Assembly (NCBI GenBank): GCA_945873145.1
Contig: CAMCBZ010000016.1
Coordinates: 1 to 55,522, forward strand
From: an uncultured Prevotella sp.
GTDB lineage: Bacteria > Bacteroidota > Bacteroidia > Bacteroidales > Bacteroidaceae
Length of the DNA: 55,522 nucleotides
Direction of reading: 5' to 3'
The position numbers and the translations under genes were made by a program. Of the stretch, positions 35,724 to 44,674 are shown piece by piece. Every line of letters starts with the position of its first letter. Position 1 is the stretch's first letter. The notes beneath the pieces are model-generated. The model did not search any database. It was not told where the DNA came from and worked only from the letters and a program-made list of their open reading frames with translations.

Positions 35724-38306
35724 TCATCCACAACGGCTGGCACCGCAGTTGGTACAGATGAGACAGCCTTCCTGGTAGACGAGTGTCTCCTGACCGCAGA
35801 CGGGGCACTTCTGACCCACTGCCTTGGTACCGTCGGTGATGTACTTCTTCAGAGCACGCTCCACACCATTCTTCCATGTATTGATGCTTTCGTCTTTGAG
35901 CTGTAAAGAGCCGACGAGCTTGATGACATGGTCGATAGGCATACGATAGCGCAGCACACCGGAGATCAACTTGGCATAGTTCCAATACTCAGGATTGAAC
36001 TTCTCGCTCAGTCCTTCTACAGTAGTCTTGTAGCCGCGCTTGTTCTCAAACTGGAAGTCATAGCGATGCGTACCGTCGGGGTTGGTCTGCTTGATGATCT
36101 TACCCTTGGTGACGCTCTTCGGCAACACGATGCCCTCGTCGTCATCCTGCAAACCGGTGAAGATCTCGTAAGGATAACCGTCGAGCAATCCGACAAAGGC
36201 CACCCACTTCTCACGGTTGTTCTGGAAGCGCACTACATCGCAGTCGAGCTCCTTCGGGCGAACCTCCTGCACAGAAGGACGCGGAATCGACGGTGCGGTA
36301 ACAGGCTCCGGTGACTCCTTATGGTCTGCGTCTTTCTTTTCTTTCTTGTCTTTCTTCGACACAGCGATCATCACGCCCGAGCGGCTGCCGTCGCGGTAGA
36401 TGGTACAGCCCTTGCAGCCTGAGCGCCAAGCCTCGACGTAGAGCTTGTTGACAAGCGCCTCGTCGACATTGTTGGGCAGGTTGACGGTCACAGAGATGCT
36501 GTGGTCCACCCACTTCTGAATAGCGCCCTGCATGCGCACCTTCATCAGCCAGTCCACGTCGTTGGCAGTAGCTTTATAATAAGGAGAGCGGGCGACGAGC
36601 TCGTCGATCTCTTCCTGGGTATATTTCTTCTCGGTGTCGATACCGTTGATCTTCATCCATTCGAGGAACTTGCGGTGGTAGACGATGTACTCCTCAAAGG
36701 AGTCACCGACCTCATCGACAAAGTCCACATGCACGTCTGCATCATTAGGGTTGACCTTGCGGCGACGCTTGTAGACGGGCATGAACACGGGCTCGATGCC
36801 ACTCGTGGTCTGCGTCATCAGTGATGTGGTGCCGGTGGGAGCAATCGTCAGGCAGGCGATATTGCGACGTCCGTGCTTCACCATATCCTCATAGAGTTTA
36901 GGATCAGCATCCTTCAATCGGAGGATAAACGGATTGTTCTTCTCGCGTTCAGCGTCATAGATGCTGAACGCACCACGCTCCTCAGCCATCTTCACAGAAG
37001 AACGATAAGCGTTGATGGCCAGATCACGATGTACGCTCACGGCAAAGTCTGTAGCCTCCTGTGTACCATAGCGCAGGCCCATGGCTGCCAGCATATCGCC
37101 CTCGGCGGTGATGCCCACACCTGTACGACGGCCCTTGCCGCTCTTCTCCTTGATCTTCTCCCAAAGATGATACTCTGTATGCTTCACGTCCTCGCTCTGA
37201 GGATCGCGACGGATCTTGTCCATGATCTTGTCGATCTTCTCCATCTCCAAGTCCACGATGTCGTCCATAATGCGCTGGGCAAGCTGTACGTGACGGCTGA
37301 ACTTATCGAAGTCGAACTTAGCTTCCTTGGTGAAAGGATGCTCGACATAGCTATAGAGATTGATGCTCAGCAGACGACAGCTGTCGTAAGGGCAGAGTGG
37401 AATCTCACCGCAAGGGTTGGTGCTCACCGTCTTGAAGCCGAGGTCGGCATAGCAGTCAGGAATGCTTTCGCGGATGATTGTGTCCCAGAACAGCACGCCG
37501 GGCTCAGCGCTCTTCCATGCGTTGTGCACGATCTTCTCCCACAGCTTGCGGGCAGAGATTTCCTTACTTACCATCGGATGATCGCTGTCGATGGGGAACT
37601 GTTGAGTGTAGGGCTTGTCGTCTACGGCAGCCTGCATGAATGCGTCATCGATGCGCACGCTGACATTGGCACCAGTAACTTTTCCCTCTGTCATCTTAGC
37701 ATCGATGAAAGCCTCAGAGTCGGGATGCTTGATGCTCACGCTGAGCATGAGCGCACCACGCCGGCCGTCCTGAGCCACCTCACGTGTGGAGTTGCTGTAG
37801 CGCTCCATGAATGGCACCAAGCCTGTAGAGGTCAGCGCGGAGTTGTTTACGGGGCTTCCTTTTGGACGAATCTGGCTCATGTCATGGCCTACACCGCCAC
37901 GACGTTTCATCAGTTGTACCTGCTCCTCGTCGATTTTCATGATAGCACCATAGCTGTCAGCGTCGCCATCGAGTCCGATGACAAAGCAGTTGCTCAGTGA
38001 TGCTACCTGGTGATCATTGCCGATACCCGTCATCGGGCTGCCTGCCGGTACGATGTAGCGGAAGTGGTCGAGCACATCGAAGACCTGCTGGGCAGAGAGC
38101 GGGTTGGGGTACTTCTTCTCGATGCGTGCAATCTCGTTGGCAATACGCCAGTGCATCTGCTCCGGGCTTTTCTCAAAGATATTGCCGAAGCTGTCCTTCA
38201 TGGCGTACTTGTTGACCCACACACGTGCCGCCAACTCGTCGCCGCCGAAGTACTGCAAAGAGGCCTCGTAAGCCTCTTCGTAAGTGTATGTCTGTTTGTT
38301 TTCCAT
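35724..38306 (-). CDS. nrdJ: Adenosylcobalamin-dependent ribonucleotide reductase, class II
   Basis: A B12-dependent reductase of 860 residues making deoxyribonucleotides with or without oxygen. It has the N-terminal helical region, then the ten-stranded barrel with NCFVIG, RRGGVGHDMSQIRPKGSPVNNS, STNPCGEIPLCPYDSCRLLSINL and APTGTTSLMTQTTSGIEP. The LPNNVDEALVNKLYVEAWRSGCKGCTIYRDGSRSG segment follows. The C-terminus is a TSCPD region and a four-Cys zinc ribbon (CPVCGQETLVYQEGCLICTNCG). A basic, low-complexity insert (KKDKKEKKDADHKE) precedes it. No cobalamin riboswitch was recognised upstream; a -7 box is at 38392-38399. No class I or III reductase is present in the window. Confidence 0.96.
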   Translation of the reverse strand: MENKQTYTYEEAYEASLQYFGGDELAARVWVNKYAMKDSFGNIFEKSPEQMHWRIANEIARIEKKYPNPLSAQQVFDVLDHFRYIVPAGSPMTGIGNDHQVASLSNCFVIGLDGDADSYGAIMKIDEEQVQLMKRRGGVGHDMSQIRPKGSPVNNSALTSTGLVPFMERYSNSTREVAQDGRRGALMLSVSIKHPDSEAFIDAKMTEGKVTGANVSVRIDDAFMQAAVDDKPYTQQFPIDSDHPMVSKEISARKLWEKIVHNAWKSAEPGVLFWDTIIRESIPDCYADLGFKTVSTNPCGEIPLCPYDSCRLLSINLYSYVEHPFTKEAKFDFDKFSRHVQLAQRIMDDIVDLEMEKIDKIMDKIRRDPQSEDVKHTEYHLWEKIKEKSGKGRRTGVGITAEGDMLAAMGLRYGTQEATDFAVSVHRDLAINAYRSSVKMAEERGAFSIYDAEREKNNPFILRLKDADPKLYEDMVKHGRRNIACLTIAPTGTTSLMTQTTSGIEPVFMPVYKRRRKVNPNDADVHVDFVDEVGDSFEEYIVYHRKFLEWMKINGIDTEKKYTQEEIDELVARSPYYKATANDVDWLMKVRMQGAIQKWVDHSISVTVNLPNNVDEALVNKLYVEAWRSGCKGCTIYRDGSRSGVMIAVSKKDKKEKKDADHKESPEPVTAPSIPRPSVQEVRPKELDCDVVRFQNNREKWVAFVGLLDGYPYEIFTGLQDDDEGIVLPKSVTKGKIIKQTNPDGTHRYDFQFENKRGYKTTVEGLSEKFNPEYWNYAKLISGVLRYRMPIDHVIKLVGSLQLKDESINTWKNGVERALKKYITDGTKAVGQKCPVCGQETLVYQEGCLICTNCGASRCG

Positions 38307-38391
38307 TGGTTGATAACCCCTTATGTCAATCCTTTCGGACTGGGGGCTGCATGATTGTGTTGATGAATTATTTGCTTTTAAATGTAGACTG

Positions 38392-38399
38392 CAAAACTA
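38392..38399 (-). promoter_or_regulatory. -7 box for nrdJ
   Basis: Minus-strand TAGTTTTG, 85 bases upstream of the nrdJ ATG at 38306. Confidence 0.4.
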
Positions 38400-38473
38400 C
38401 AAAAGTTTTCTCTAATTCTATCAACTTTCTAAAGATATTTAGGAGAAAACTTTTCCCTTTTGGAAATTTTCCC

Positions 38474-38481
38474 TATCTTTG
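38474..38481 (+). promoter_or_regulatory. -7 box for the nitroreductase operon
   Basis: TATCTTTG on the plus strand, 22 bases before the ATG at 38504. Confidence 0.5.
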
Positions 38482-38503
38482 CAAATGCTAAATTGAACAA
38501 GAA

Positions 38504-39241
38504 ATGGAAAGTTTAATACATCGCAGAAGTATTAGAAAATACCAAGATAAAGAGGTGGACGAGCAACTGTTGTACCGTCTGCTCGAACAGGCTGAGCGCA
38601 CACCCACGATGGGCAACCTGCAACTCTACAGCGTCATCGTCACACGCGACCCGAAGATGAAGGAGCGCTTGGCACCCGCGCACTTCGGCCAACCGATGGT
38701 GACGGGAGCACCCGTGGTGCTGACGTTCTGCGCTGACTACCGCCGCACGACGCTTTGGGGCGAACAGCGCAAAGGACATCCCGGCTACGACAACTTGCTG
38801 AGCTTTGTCAACGCTGCCACCGACGCCCTGCTCTATTGCCAGACATTCTGCAACTTAGCTGAGGAAGCCGGACTGGGCACCTGTTTCCTGGGCACAACCA
38901 TCTACCAGCCGCAGGCAATCATTGACTTGTTAGAGTTGCCGCCCTTGGTCTTCCCCATAGCTACCATCACGCTGGGCTGGCCCGACGAGGACCCGGCACA
39001 GAGCGACCGTCTTCCGCTGAACGGCATCATCCACGAGGAGGTCTACCACGACTACACGCCGCAGCAGATCGATGACATCTATGGTCCAAAGGAGAACCTG
39101 CCGGAGAACAAACAATTTGTGGAGATCAACCACACCGAGACGCTCGCACAGGTATTCACCGACATACGCTATACCGCCAAGGACTGCGAGGCCATGAGCG
39201 AAGGACTGAAGAAGGCACTGCATCATCAGGGCTTCATGTAA
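38504..39241 (+). CDS. NADPH-dependent nitroreductase/flavin reductase family protein
   Basis: A 245-residue FMN-dependent oxidoreductase of the NfsA/FRP type, cytoplasmic. The FMN-phosphate-binding HRRSIRKYQDKEV is at the N-terminus, followed by ERTPTMGNLQLYSVIV, the central ADYRRTTLW, AEEAGLGTCFLGTTIY and ITLGWPDEDP. Substrate cannot be deduced; relatives reduce quinones, flavins or nitro-compounds. It is 14 bases ahead of the next gene and shares its strand, so the two are likely one operon ended by the hairpin at 40409. Confidence 0.9.
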   Translation: MESLIHRRSIRKYQDKEVDEQLLYRLLEQAERTPTMGNLQLYSVIVTRDPKMKERLAPAHFGQPMVTGAPVVLTFCADYRRTTLWGEQRKGHPGYDNLLSFVNAATDALLYCQTFCNLAEEAGLGTCFLGTTIYQPQAIIDLLELPPLVFPIATITLGWPDEDPAQSDRLPLNGIIHEEVYHDYTPQQIDDIYGPKENLPENKQFVEINHTETLAQVFTDIRYTAKDCEAMSEGLKKALHHQGFM

Positions 39242-39255
39242 ACGATCTATAAGAA

Positions 39256-40419
39256 ATGAGTAATATTGAAATAAGAAAGGTAGAGACGCTGCATGAACTG
39301 AAAGTCTTTATCCAGTTCTTCTACGATCTCTACCGCGACAACCCTTGCGCAGTACCTTATCTATATGGTGAAGAGATGAAGACACTACGCAAGGACAAGA
39401 ACCCGGCTTTTGCATTTTGCGAAGCCGACTATTTCCTGGCATATCACGACGGGAAGGTAGTGGGGCGCGTGGCCGCCATGATCAACCACAGAGCCAATGA
39501 GCGATGGAAGAAACACATGGTGCGATTCGGCTGGCTCGACTTCATCGACGACATCGACGTATGCCGTGCTTTGCTCGACACCGTAGCTCAGTGGGGAAAA
39601 GACAAAGGTATGGATTGCATCGGCGGTCCCTTTGGCTTTGAGGACATGGATCGCGAGGGCATGATGGTCGAAGGCTTTGACCGGCTCTCCACCTTATATA
39701 TTAATTATAATAATGAGTACTATCCCCGTTTCATGGATCAGCTTGGATTCCGCAAAGACAACGACTGGGTAGAATGCCGGATAAAGGTGCCGGAGGTGAC
39801 GCCCCGCAAGTTTGCGCTTACGGCAGAGTTGGTACAGAAGCGCTATAACCTGCAAGTACGCAAATATGGTGTTCTTGACTTTGTAAAGCGCGGTAAAGGC
39901 AAAGAACTCTTCGACATTGTCAACCGCACCTACGATGGTCTCTACGGTTTTTCCCATCTTTCTGACGACCAGATCTCGCGTTTGGTCAATGACTATATCC
40001 GTCGTGCCGACCTCAACCTTGTCACCTGCGTTGTCGACGCCAATGCCAACGACCGCATGGTGGGCTTCGGCGTGTCGTTCCCCTCGTTTTCCCATGCTTT
40101 GCAACGTACGCACGACGGTCGTCTCTTGCCCATGGGCTGGTGGCAGTTGCTGCGCGTGATGAAATGGCACAAGACCGACACCGTGGATCTGCTGCTCATT
40201 GCCGTGCTGCCCGAATATCGCATGAAGGGCGCCAACGCTCTTATCTTCAACGATCTCATCGGCTGGTACCGCCGTTATGGATTCAAATGGGCCGAGGCTA
40301 TGCCTCAGATGGAGACCAACCACGGTGTACTCGACCAGTGGCAATATCTCGAAGCCGAGCAACACCGCAGACACCGCGCTTACATTCGCGAGATCAATGA
40401 GTCTAAGAAGACAGAGTAA
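39256..40419 (+). CDS. GNAT-like N-acetyltransferase, function unknown
   Basis: A cytoplasmic protein of 387 residues that resembles the YghO-like, two-lobed GNAT proteins common in Bacteroidota. The N-terminal lobe has FYDLYRDNPCAVPYL and the G.V.GR..A..N pattern, then GGPFGFEDMDREGMMVEGF. The C-terminal lobe (about 270-350) has LLLIAVLPEYRMKGANALIFNDLIGWYRRYG, where acetyl-CoA binding would occur, and ends with MPQMETNH. The substrate is unknown. The gene follows the nitroreductase by 14 bases, and its stop codon lies inside the terminator hairpin. Confidence 0.8.
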   Translation: MSNIEIRKVETLHELKVFIQFFYDLYRDNPCAVPYLYGEEMKTLRKDKNPAFAFCEADYFLAYHDGKVVGRVAAMINHRANERWKKHMVRFGWLDFIDDIDVCRALLDTVAQWGKDKGMDCIGGPFGFEDMDREGMMVEGFDRLSTLYINYNNEYYPRFMDQLGFRKDNDWVECRIKVPEVTPRKFALTAELVQKRYNLQVRKYGVLDFVKRGKGKELFDIVNRTYDGLYGFSHLSDDQISRLVNDYIRRADLNLVTCVVDANANDRMVGFGVSFPSFSHALQRTHDGRLLPMGWWQLLRVMKWHKTDTVDLLLIAVLPEYRMKGANALIFNDLIGWYRRYGFKWAEAMPQMETNHGVLDQWQYLEAEQHRRHRAYIREINESKKTE

Positions 40420-40461
40420 CAAAGGAACACGGATTTTTTATCTTCCTTTGTTGCTCTGTCT
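40409..40461. terminator. Bidirectional terminator between the GNAT gene and dinB
   Basis: A 19-bp stem (40409-40427 with 40443-40461, one G-T pair) around a loop that includes ATTTTTT. The left arm contains the GNAT stop codon, and the right arm ends 4 bases before the dinB stop, so a single hairpin serves both convergent genes. Confidence 0.8.
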
Positions 40462-40465
40462 CTTA

Positions 40466-41563
40466 TTAAAAGTCGATGTCCAGTTCTATCCACCGGTCCT
40501 TCTCACGATACTCGCCCGCATGGGGATTGACGACAGCGAGACCGATCAGGCGGATAGGATGGTTGGCATCGTAGTCCACACGGCTCATCAGCTTCTTAGC
40601 CAACGGCAGGATGTCGTCTTTTGTACGCAAGACCTTTGCCTGCGTGATGCTACGCGAGATGGTGGTAAAGTCGCCGTACTTGACTTTCAGCGTCAGCGTG
40701 TGGCCCTTAAAATCCGACTCTTGCAACCGTTCTACAAGTTCCAGCGTCACATGGTACAGTTCGATGATAACCGCTGACTTCAGACAAATATCTTGGGAGA
40801 ACGTGTGCTCGCATCCCACCGACTTGCGCACGCGCTCAGAGACCACGGGGCGATCGTCGATGCCACGGGCGAAATCATAGAATGTGCGCCCCGCTTTACC
40901 AAAAGTATGAAGGAGATAACCCAATGAGATGCTACGTAGCTGTGCACCATTATAGATACCCAAGCGGTGCATACGTTCAGCAGTCTTACCGCCCACGCCC
41001 CAAAAGTCCTCCACAGGCAACGTGGCGATGAAGTCCAGCGCCCGATCGGGATGGATAACGAAGAGCCCGTCGGGCTTACGATAGTCCGACGCTATCTTAG
41101 CCAAAAACTTATTGTACGAAACACCTGCCGAAGCTGTCAGCCCCGTTTCCTCATGTATCCGCTGCTTGATCTCCTTGGCGATGTCCACTGCCAAGTCCAT
41201 GTCCTTTTTGTTTTGCGTGACATCGAGGAAAGCCTCATCAAGCGAGATAGGCTCCACCAAATCCGTGTAGTCGTGAAAGATACGATGAATGGTTGCCGAC
41301 ACCTCGCGATAGACTTCGTAGCGTCCCGGAGCAATGATGAGATCAGGGCACTGCCGTTTCGCTGTCTGAATAGACATCGCAGAGTGCACGCCATATTTAC
41401 GGGCCTCGTAGCTCGCTGTGGACACCACGCCCCTTGAACTGTCTTGTCCGACAGCCAACGGCTTACCGCGCCACTCGGGGTGGTCTCTCTGCTCCACGCT
41501 GGCAAAGAAGGCATCCATATCGACGTGGATAATCTTTCGTTGATTCTGTTCACTGCTCATCAT
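40466..41563 (-). CDS. dinB: DNA polymerase IV (Y-family, translesion)
   Basis: A Y-family polymerase of 365 residues for bypass synthesis on damaged DNA. Palm motifs: IIHVDMDAFFASVEQRD (first catalytic Asp), EPISLDEAFLDVT (catalytic Asp-Glu), then the thumb region VGGKTAERMHRLGI and the little-finger domain to the C-terminus (VNPHAGEYREKDRWIELDIDF). Two adjacent ATGs open the frame (41563 and 41560). A -7 box lies only 4 bases upstream of the first, so the transcript would be leaderless or nearly so unless a different promoter is used. No clear LexA-type operator was recognised. Confidence 0.96.
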   Translation of the reverse strand: MMSSEQNQRKIIHVDMDAFFASVEQRDHPEWRGKPLAVGQDSSRGVVSTASYEARKYGVHSAMSIQTAKRQCPDLIIAPGRYEVYREVSATIHRIFHDYTDLVEPISLDEAFLDVTQNKKDMDLAVDIAKEIKQRIHEETGLTASAGVSYNKFLAKIASDYRKPDGLFVIHPDRALDFIATLPVEDFWGVGGKTAERMHRLGIYNGAQLRSISLGYLLHTFGKAGRTFYDFARGIDDRPVVSERVRKSVGCEHTFSQDICLKSAVIIELYHVTLELVERLQESDFKGHTLTLKVKYGDFTTISRSITQAKVLRTKDDILPLAKKLMSRVDYDANHPIRLIGLAVVNPHAGEYREKDRWIELDIDF

Positions 41564-41567
41564 CAGA

Positions 41568-41575
41568 CAAAGTTA
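41568..41575 (-). promoter_or_regulatory. -7 box immediately before dinB
   Basis: Minus-strand TAACTTTG, ending 4 bases before the first dinB ATG. This close spacing suggests leaderless transcription. Confidence 0.45.
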
Positions 41576-41720
41576 GCACCTTTTCTCCACATCTGCAAAC
41601 GATTCAACGCTTTTAACCTATCACCCTCCCCCCACCCCTTTACTCTTTTACCTCTTTACTTTTTATCCGTTTGTCATTCTATGTTATCATGTCTGTAACG
41701 ATATTGCAACAAGTAATATA

Positions 41721-41728
41721 TACCTTTG
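41721..41728 (+). promoter_or_regulatory. -7 box for the TonB receptor at 41761
   Basis: TACCTTTG, 32 bases before the ATG at 41761; it lies inside the extended open frame upstream, which supports 41761 as the true start. Confidence 0.5.
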
Positions 41729-41760
41729 CGGCCGAATATAATTCTCATCTCTATTCAAGT

Positions 41761-44535
41761 ATGAAAAAACTCTTTCTGACGGCGGCGTTGAGCGCTACGT
41801 TCCTGCCCGCTTGTCTGGCCGGCCCCGTAGATGGCGTGGTCAAGGACAAGAAGACAGGCGAGACGCTCATCGGCTCCGTAGTCCAGGTAAAAGGTAGACA
41901 GGATAACATGACAACCACTGGCCTGGACGGAACCTTCACGTTGAAGGAACTGCCCGACCAGGGTGCCGTCACCATTATTGTCAACTACATCGGTTATAAA
42001 CCTAGGGAGGTCACCATCGACATGACGAAGGCCAGCCAGCTCAAGATAGAGTTGGAGCCCGACACACATGAACTGAATGAAGTAGTGGTCAAAGGCTTCA
42101 AAAGCAACCGCACCGATGTGAGTGCCGTGAGCATGGTGAAGAACTCGCCACAGGTGCTCAACGTGATGAGTGCGCAGGCCATCCAACTCTCGCCCGACGT
42201 CAACGTAGCCAGTGTTTTGCAGCGCGTCTCTGGTGTGACCATGCAGCAGGACGCTTCTGGCGAAGCCTCGTACGCCATATTAAGAGGTATGGACAAGCGC
42301 TACAACTATACGCTCGTCAACGGCGTGAAGATTCCGAGTCCCGACGACAAGAACCGCTATGTGCCGCTCAACCTCTTCCCCTCCGACCTCATGGACCGTC
42401 TTGTAGTAGCCAAGTCGCTCACCGCTGACATGGAGGGCGACGCAGCCGGAGGCGTCATCGACATGAACATGAAAGACGCACCCGGCGAATTCCGACTGCA
42501 AGCCAATGCTGCCGTCGGTGCCACGGACTTCTTCTGGCAGGGTGACAAGACCGTATCTCCGTTTGGCAACATCAGCTATGACTATTTCAGTGCCAAACGC
42601 GGCAACACTACTTCCAAAGCACCTTACGAACGATATGGCAGCACCTACGACGCCACTTCGAAAGACTTCAAGAACGGCGGATCGCAGGTGACAAGCCACT
42701 CCATGCCGCTTCCTAACCTCAATGCGGGTATCTCTGTAGGAGACCGCTTCTGGCAGAAACGCATAGGACTGCTCGTCGCCGCCAATCTGCAAAACACTTA
42801 TCGCGGAACGGAGCGCGACCTGAATAAAGAGGTGATGGCCAACGGCGACGAGACGGAATATATATCGTCCATCAAGAAGCGCCTCTATTCCATCCATGAC
42901 CTCAACCTCGGTCTCCACGGTAAGGTAGACCTTAATCTTGGCAATCACAAAATAGAGTGGTACAATATGCTCGTGCACCGTAGCGAAGACAACACACGCT
43001 ACAGCAAAGGCATCACCACCGATTACGGTTTCGACCTCAATGCTGGCAACTGGACACGCTCCGACGAGCTCCGCACCATGACGCAGACACAGACCATCTT
43101 CGCCTCCACGCTAAAGGGCACCCATCACCTGACCCGCCACTTCACCGTCGACTGGGCCGGACTCTTTGCCGACGCACGCGAGAAAGACCCAGACCGCGTC
43201 TATACGACGCTCAGCAACACCGTGACCGACGGCAAGGTTTCCAAGACCTACCCCGCTTCGCAGGAGCGTCGCTTCCAGCATAACGACGACAAGGACTGGA
43301 CGGGGTATCTGAACTTCACATGGGAGACTCCTTTTGAGCACGACGTCAAAGCTGTGTGGAAAGCAGGTGGCATGTACCGCAACAAGAAGCGTAGCAACCG
43401 CTACTATTCTTATATCTTCAGTCCTGCCAGCAATGACGAACTACTTGCTGACAACAGCATGAGTGCATACGACGGCATCGACTGGGCATGCAAGACGCCA
43501 CGCTCGCAGGCTTCCCAGCTCAACTACAATTCCAAGGAGCACATCGGAGCTGCCTACGCCATGGTGACGCTGTCCGCTAAGTTCGGCGAACTCATCGCCG
43601 GATTCCGTGCTGAGCACACCAACCAGATTTATATCATGCTGCAACGCTTCGAGACGACTGGCTCACTCGGTGAGCAGAGCTACTGGGACTACTTGCCCTC
43701 CGCTGCCCTGCGCTGGAAGATCAACAAGCAAATGAACCTGCGCTTCAACTACTATAAGAGCATCAACCGCCCGGGATTCTACGAGCTCGTGCCTTACCAG
43801 CTCGACGGTGAAGACTACACCGAGAAAGGTAACCCGCTCTTGAAGCGCTCCCGCATCGACAACATCGACTTGCGGTGGGAGTGGTTCCCCTCTCAAAACG
43901 AGCAGGTGCTCTTCGGACTGTTCTACAAATATCTCAAGGATCCTATCGAGACAAGCTTTGAAGTCGACCAGCGCCAGACCAACGCCAGCTACTACATGCC
44001 GCAGAACCTCGGTAACGCCAAGAACTATGGTATGGAATTCGACGTGGTGAAGTATATCCGTCACTTTGGTTTGAAGGCCAACTACACCTACACTCACTCG
44101 GCCATCACTACTCCGAAGCGTCACTTCCTGGGCAAGAACCAACTTGAGACTGTTGACCAGACACGTCCGCTCGTCAACCAGGCACCGCACACCGCCAACG
44201 TCTCCTTATTATATAAGGACACCAACCACGGCTGGAACGGGCAGCTCGCTGCTTCCTACACCGGCACACGTCTTGTACTCGTCTCGCCCTATCTCGACTC
44301 CGACGAATGGGAGCGCCACTTCTTCCCCCTTGACCTCAGTGGTGAGAAGCGGTTCAAGAACGGTCTGGCAATCTTCGTCAAAGCCAACAACCTGCTCAAC
44401 GCTAAACGCGAGCGCTACTTGAAGACTACCAATGAGTTCAATAGTGGCATTCCCGGCCAGCCTTCTGACCGCACCATCGTGGGTAGCTACCGCTATGGCC
44501 GCACGTTTCTTGTGGGCGTAAGGTACACGATGTAG
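41761..44535 (+). CDS. TonB-dependent receptor with N-terminal carboxypeptidase-like domain
   Basis: An outer-membrane receptor of 924 residues without a SusD partner. The start at 41761 gives a signal peptide (MKKLFLTAALSATFLPACLAG). A carboxypeptidase-regulatory-like domain (about 22-105, VDGVVKDKKTGETLIGSVVQV) is followed by the TonB-box region (ELNEVVVKGFK), a plug (about 120-240, QRVSGVTMQQDASGEASYAILRGM, then VAKSLTADMEGDAAGGVIDM) and a barrel ending FLVGVRYTM. Its plug type is found in receptors outside the classical glycan systems. The downstream beta-helix lipoprotein and acid phosphatase suggest uptake of a phosphorylated compound, which is inference. A C/G-rich hairpin repeat begins right after the stop. 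Confidence 0.93.
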   Translation: MKKLFLTAALSATFLPACLAGPVDGVVKDKKTGETLIGSVVQVKGRQDNMTTTGLDGTFTLKELPDQGAVTIIVNYIGYKPREVTIDMTKASQLKIELEPDTHELNEVVVKGFKSNRTDVSAVSMVKNSPQVLNVMSAQAIQLSPDVNVASVLQRVSGVTMQQDASGEASYAILRGMDKRYNYTLVNGVKIPSPDDKNRYVPLNLFPSDLMDRLVVAKSLTADMEGDAAGGVIDMNMKDAPGEFRLQANAAVGATDFFWQGDKTVSPFGNISYDYFSAKRGNTTSKAPYERYGSTYDATSKDFKNGGSQVTSHSMPLPNLNAGISVGDRFWQKRIGLLVAANLQNTYRGTERDLNKEVMANGDETEYISSIKKRLYSIHDLNLGLHGKVDLNLGNHKIEWYNMLVHRSEDNTRYSKGITTDYGFDLNAGNWTRSDELRTMTQTQTIFASTLKGTHHLTRHFTVDWAGLFADAREKDPDRVYTTLSNTVTDGKVSKTYPASQERRFQHNDDKDWTGYLNFTWETPFEHDVKAVWKAGGMYRNKKRSNRYYSYIFSPASNDELLADNSMSAYDGIDWACKTPRSQASQLNYNSKEHIGAAYAMVTLSAKFGELIAGFRAEHTNQIYIMLQRFETTGSLGEQSYWDYLPSAALRWKINKQMNLRFNYYKSINRPGFYELVPYQLDGEDYTEKGNPLLKRSRIDNIDLRWEWFPSQNEQVLFGLFYKYLKDPIETSFEVDQRQTNASYYMPQNLGNAKNYGMEFDVVKYIRHFGLKANYTYTHSAITTPKRHFLGKNQLETVDQTRPLVNQAPHTANVSLLYKDTNHGWNGQLAASYTGTRLVLVSPYLDSDEWERHFFPLDLSGEKRFKNGLAIFVKANNLLNAKRERYLKTTNEFNSGIPGQPSDRTIVGSYRYGRTFLVGVRYTM

Positions 44536-44574
44536 AGCTCTCACCCTAGCCCTCCCCCGAAGGGGAGGAAATGG
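44536..44574 (+). repeat. C/G-rich 3'-end hairpin repeat, type B, directly after a stop codon
   Basis: Begins at the base after the TAG of the TonB receptor: CTCTCACCCTAGCCCTCCCC, then a CCCC-GAAG-GGGAGG hairpin. Same orientation relative to the gene as the other copies. Confidence 0.75.
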
Positions 44575-44608
44575 TGGCTCCTCAACGGGACCGTTGCTGT
44601 GCTTCAAG

Positions 44609-44670
44609 TCATCACTCAACATTCATCATTCATAATTGAGATAACTCATCACTCAACATTCATCATTCAT
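44609..44670 (+). repeat. 25-base direct repeat in the leader of the beta-helix gene
   Basis: TCATCACTCAACATTCATCA and 5 further bases occur identically at 44609-44633 and 44646-44670, period 37. The second copy ends 4 bases before the ATG. Copies like this could vary in number by slippage. Confidence 0.8.
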
Positions 44671-44674
44671 CATT

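Noticed and set aside
41671..41760. N-terminal extension of the TonB receptor from 41671
   Set aside because: It would precede a good signal peptide at 41761 and contain the -7 promoter box.
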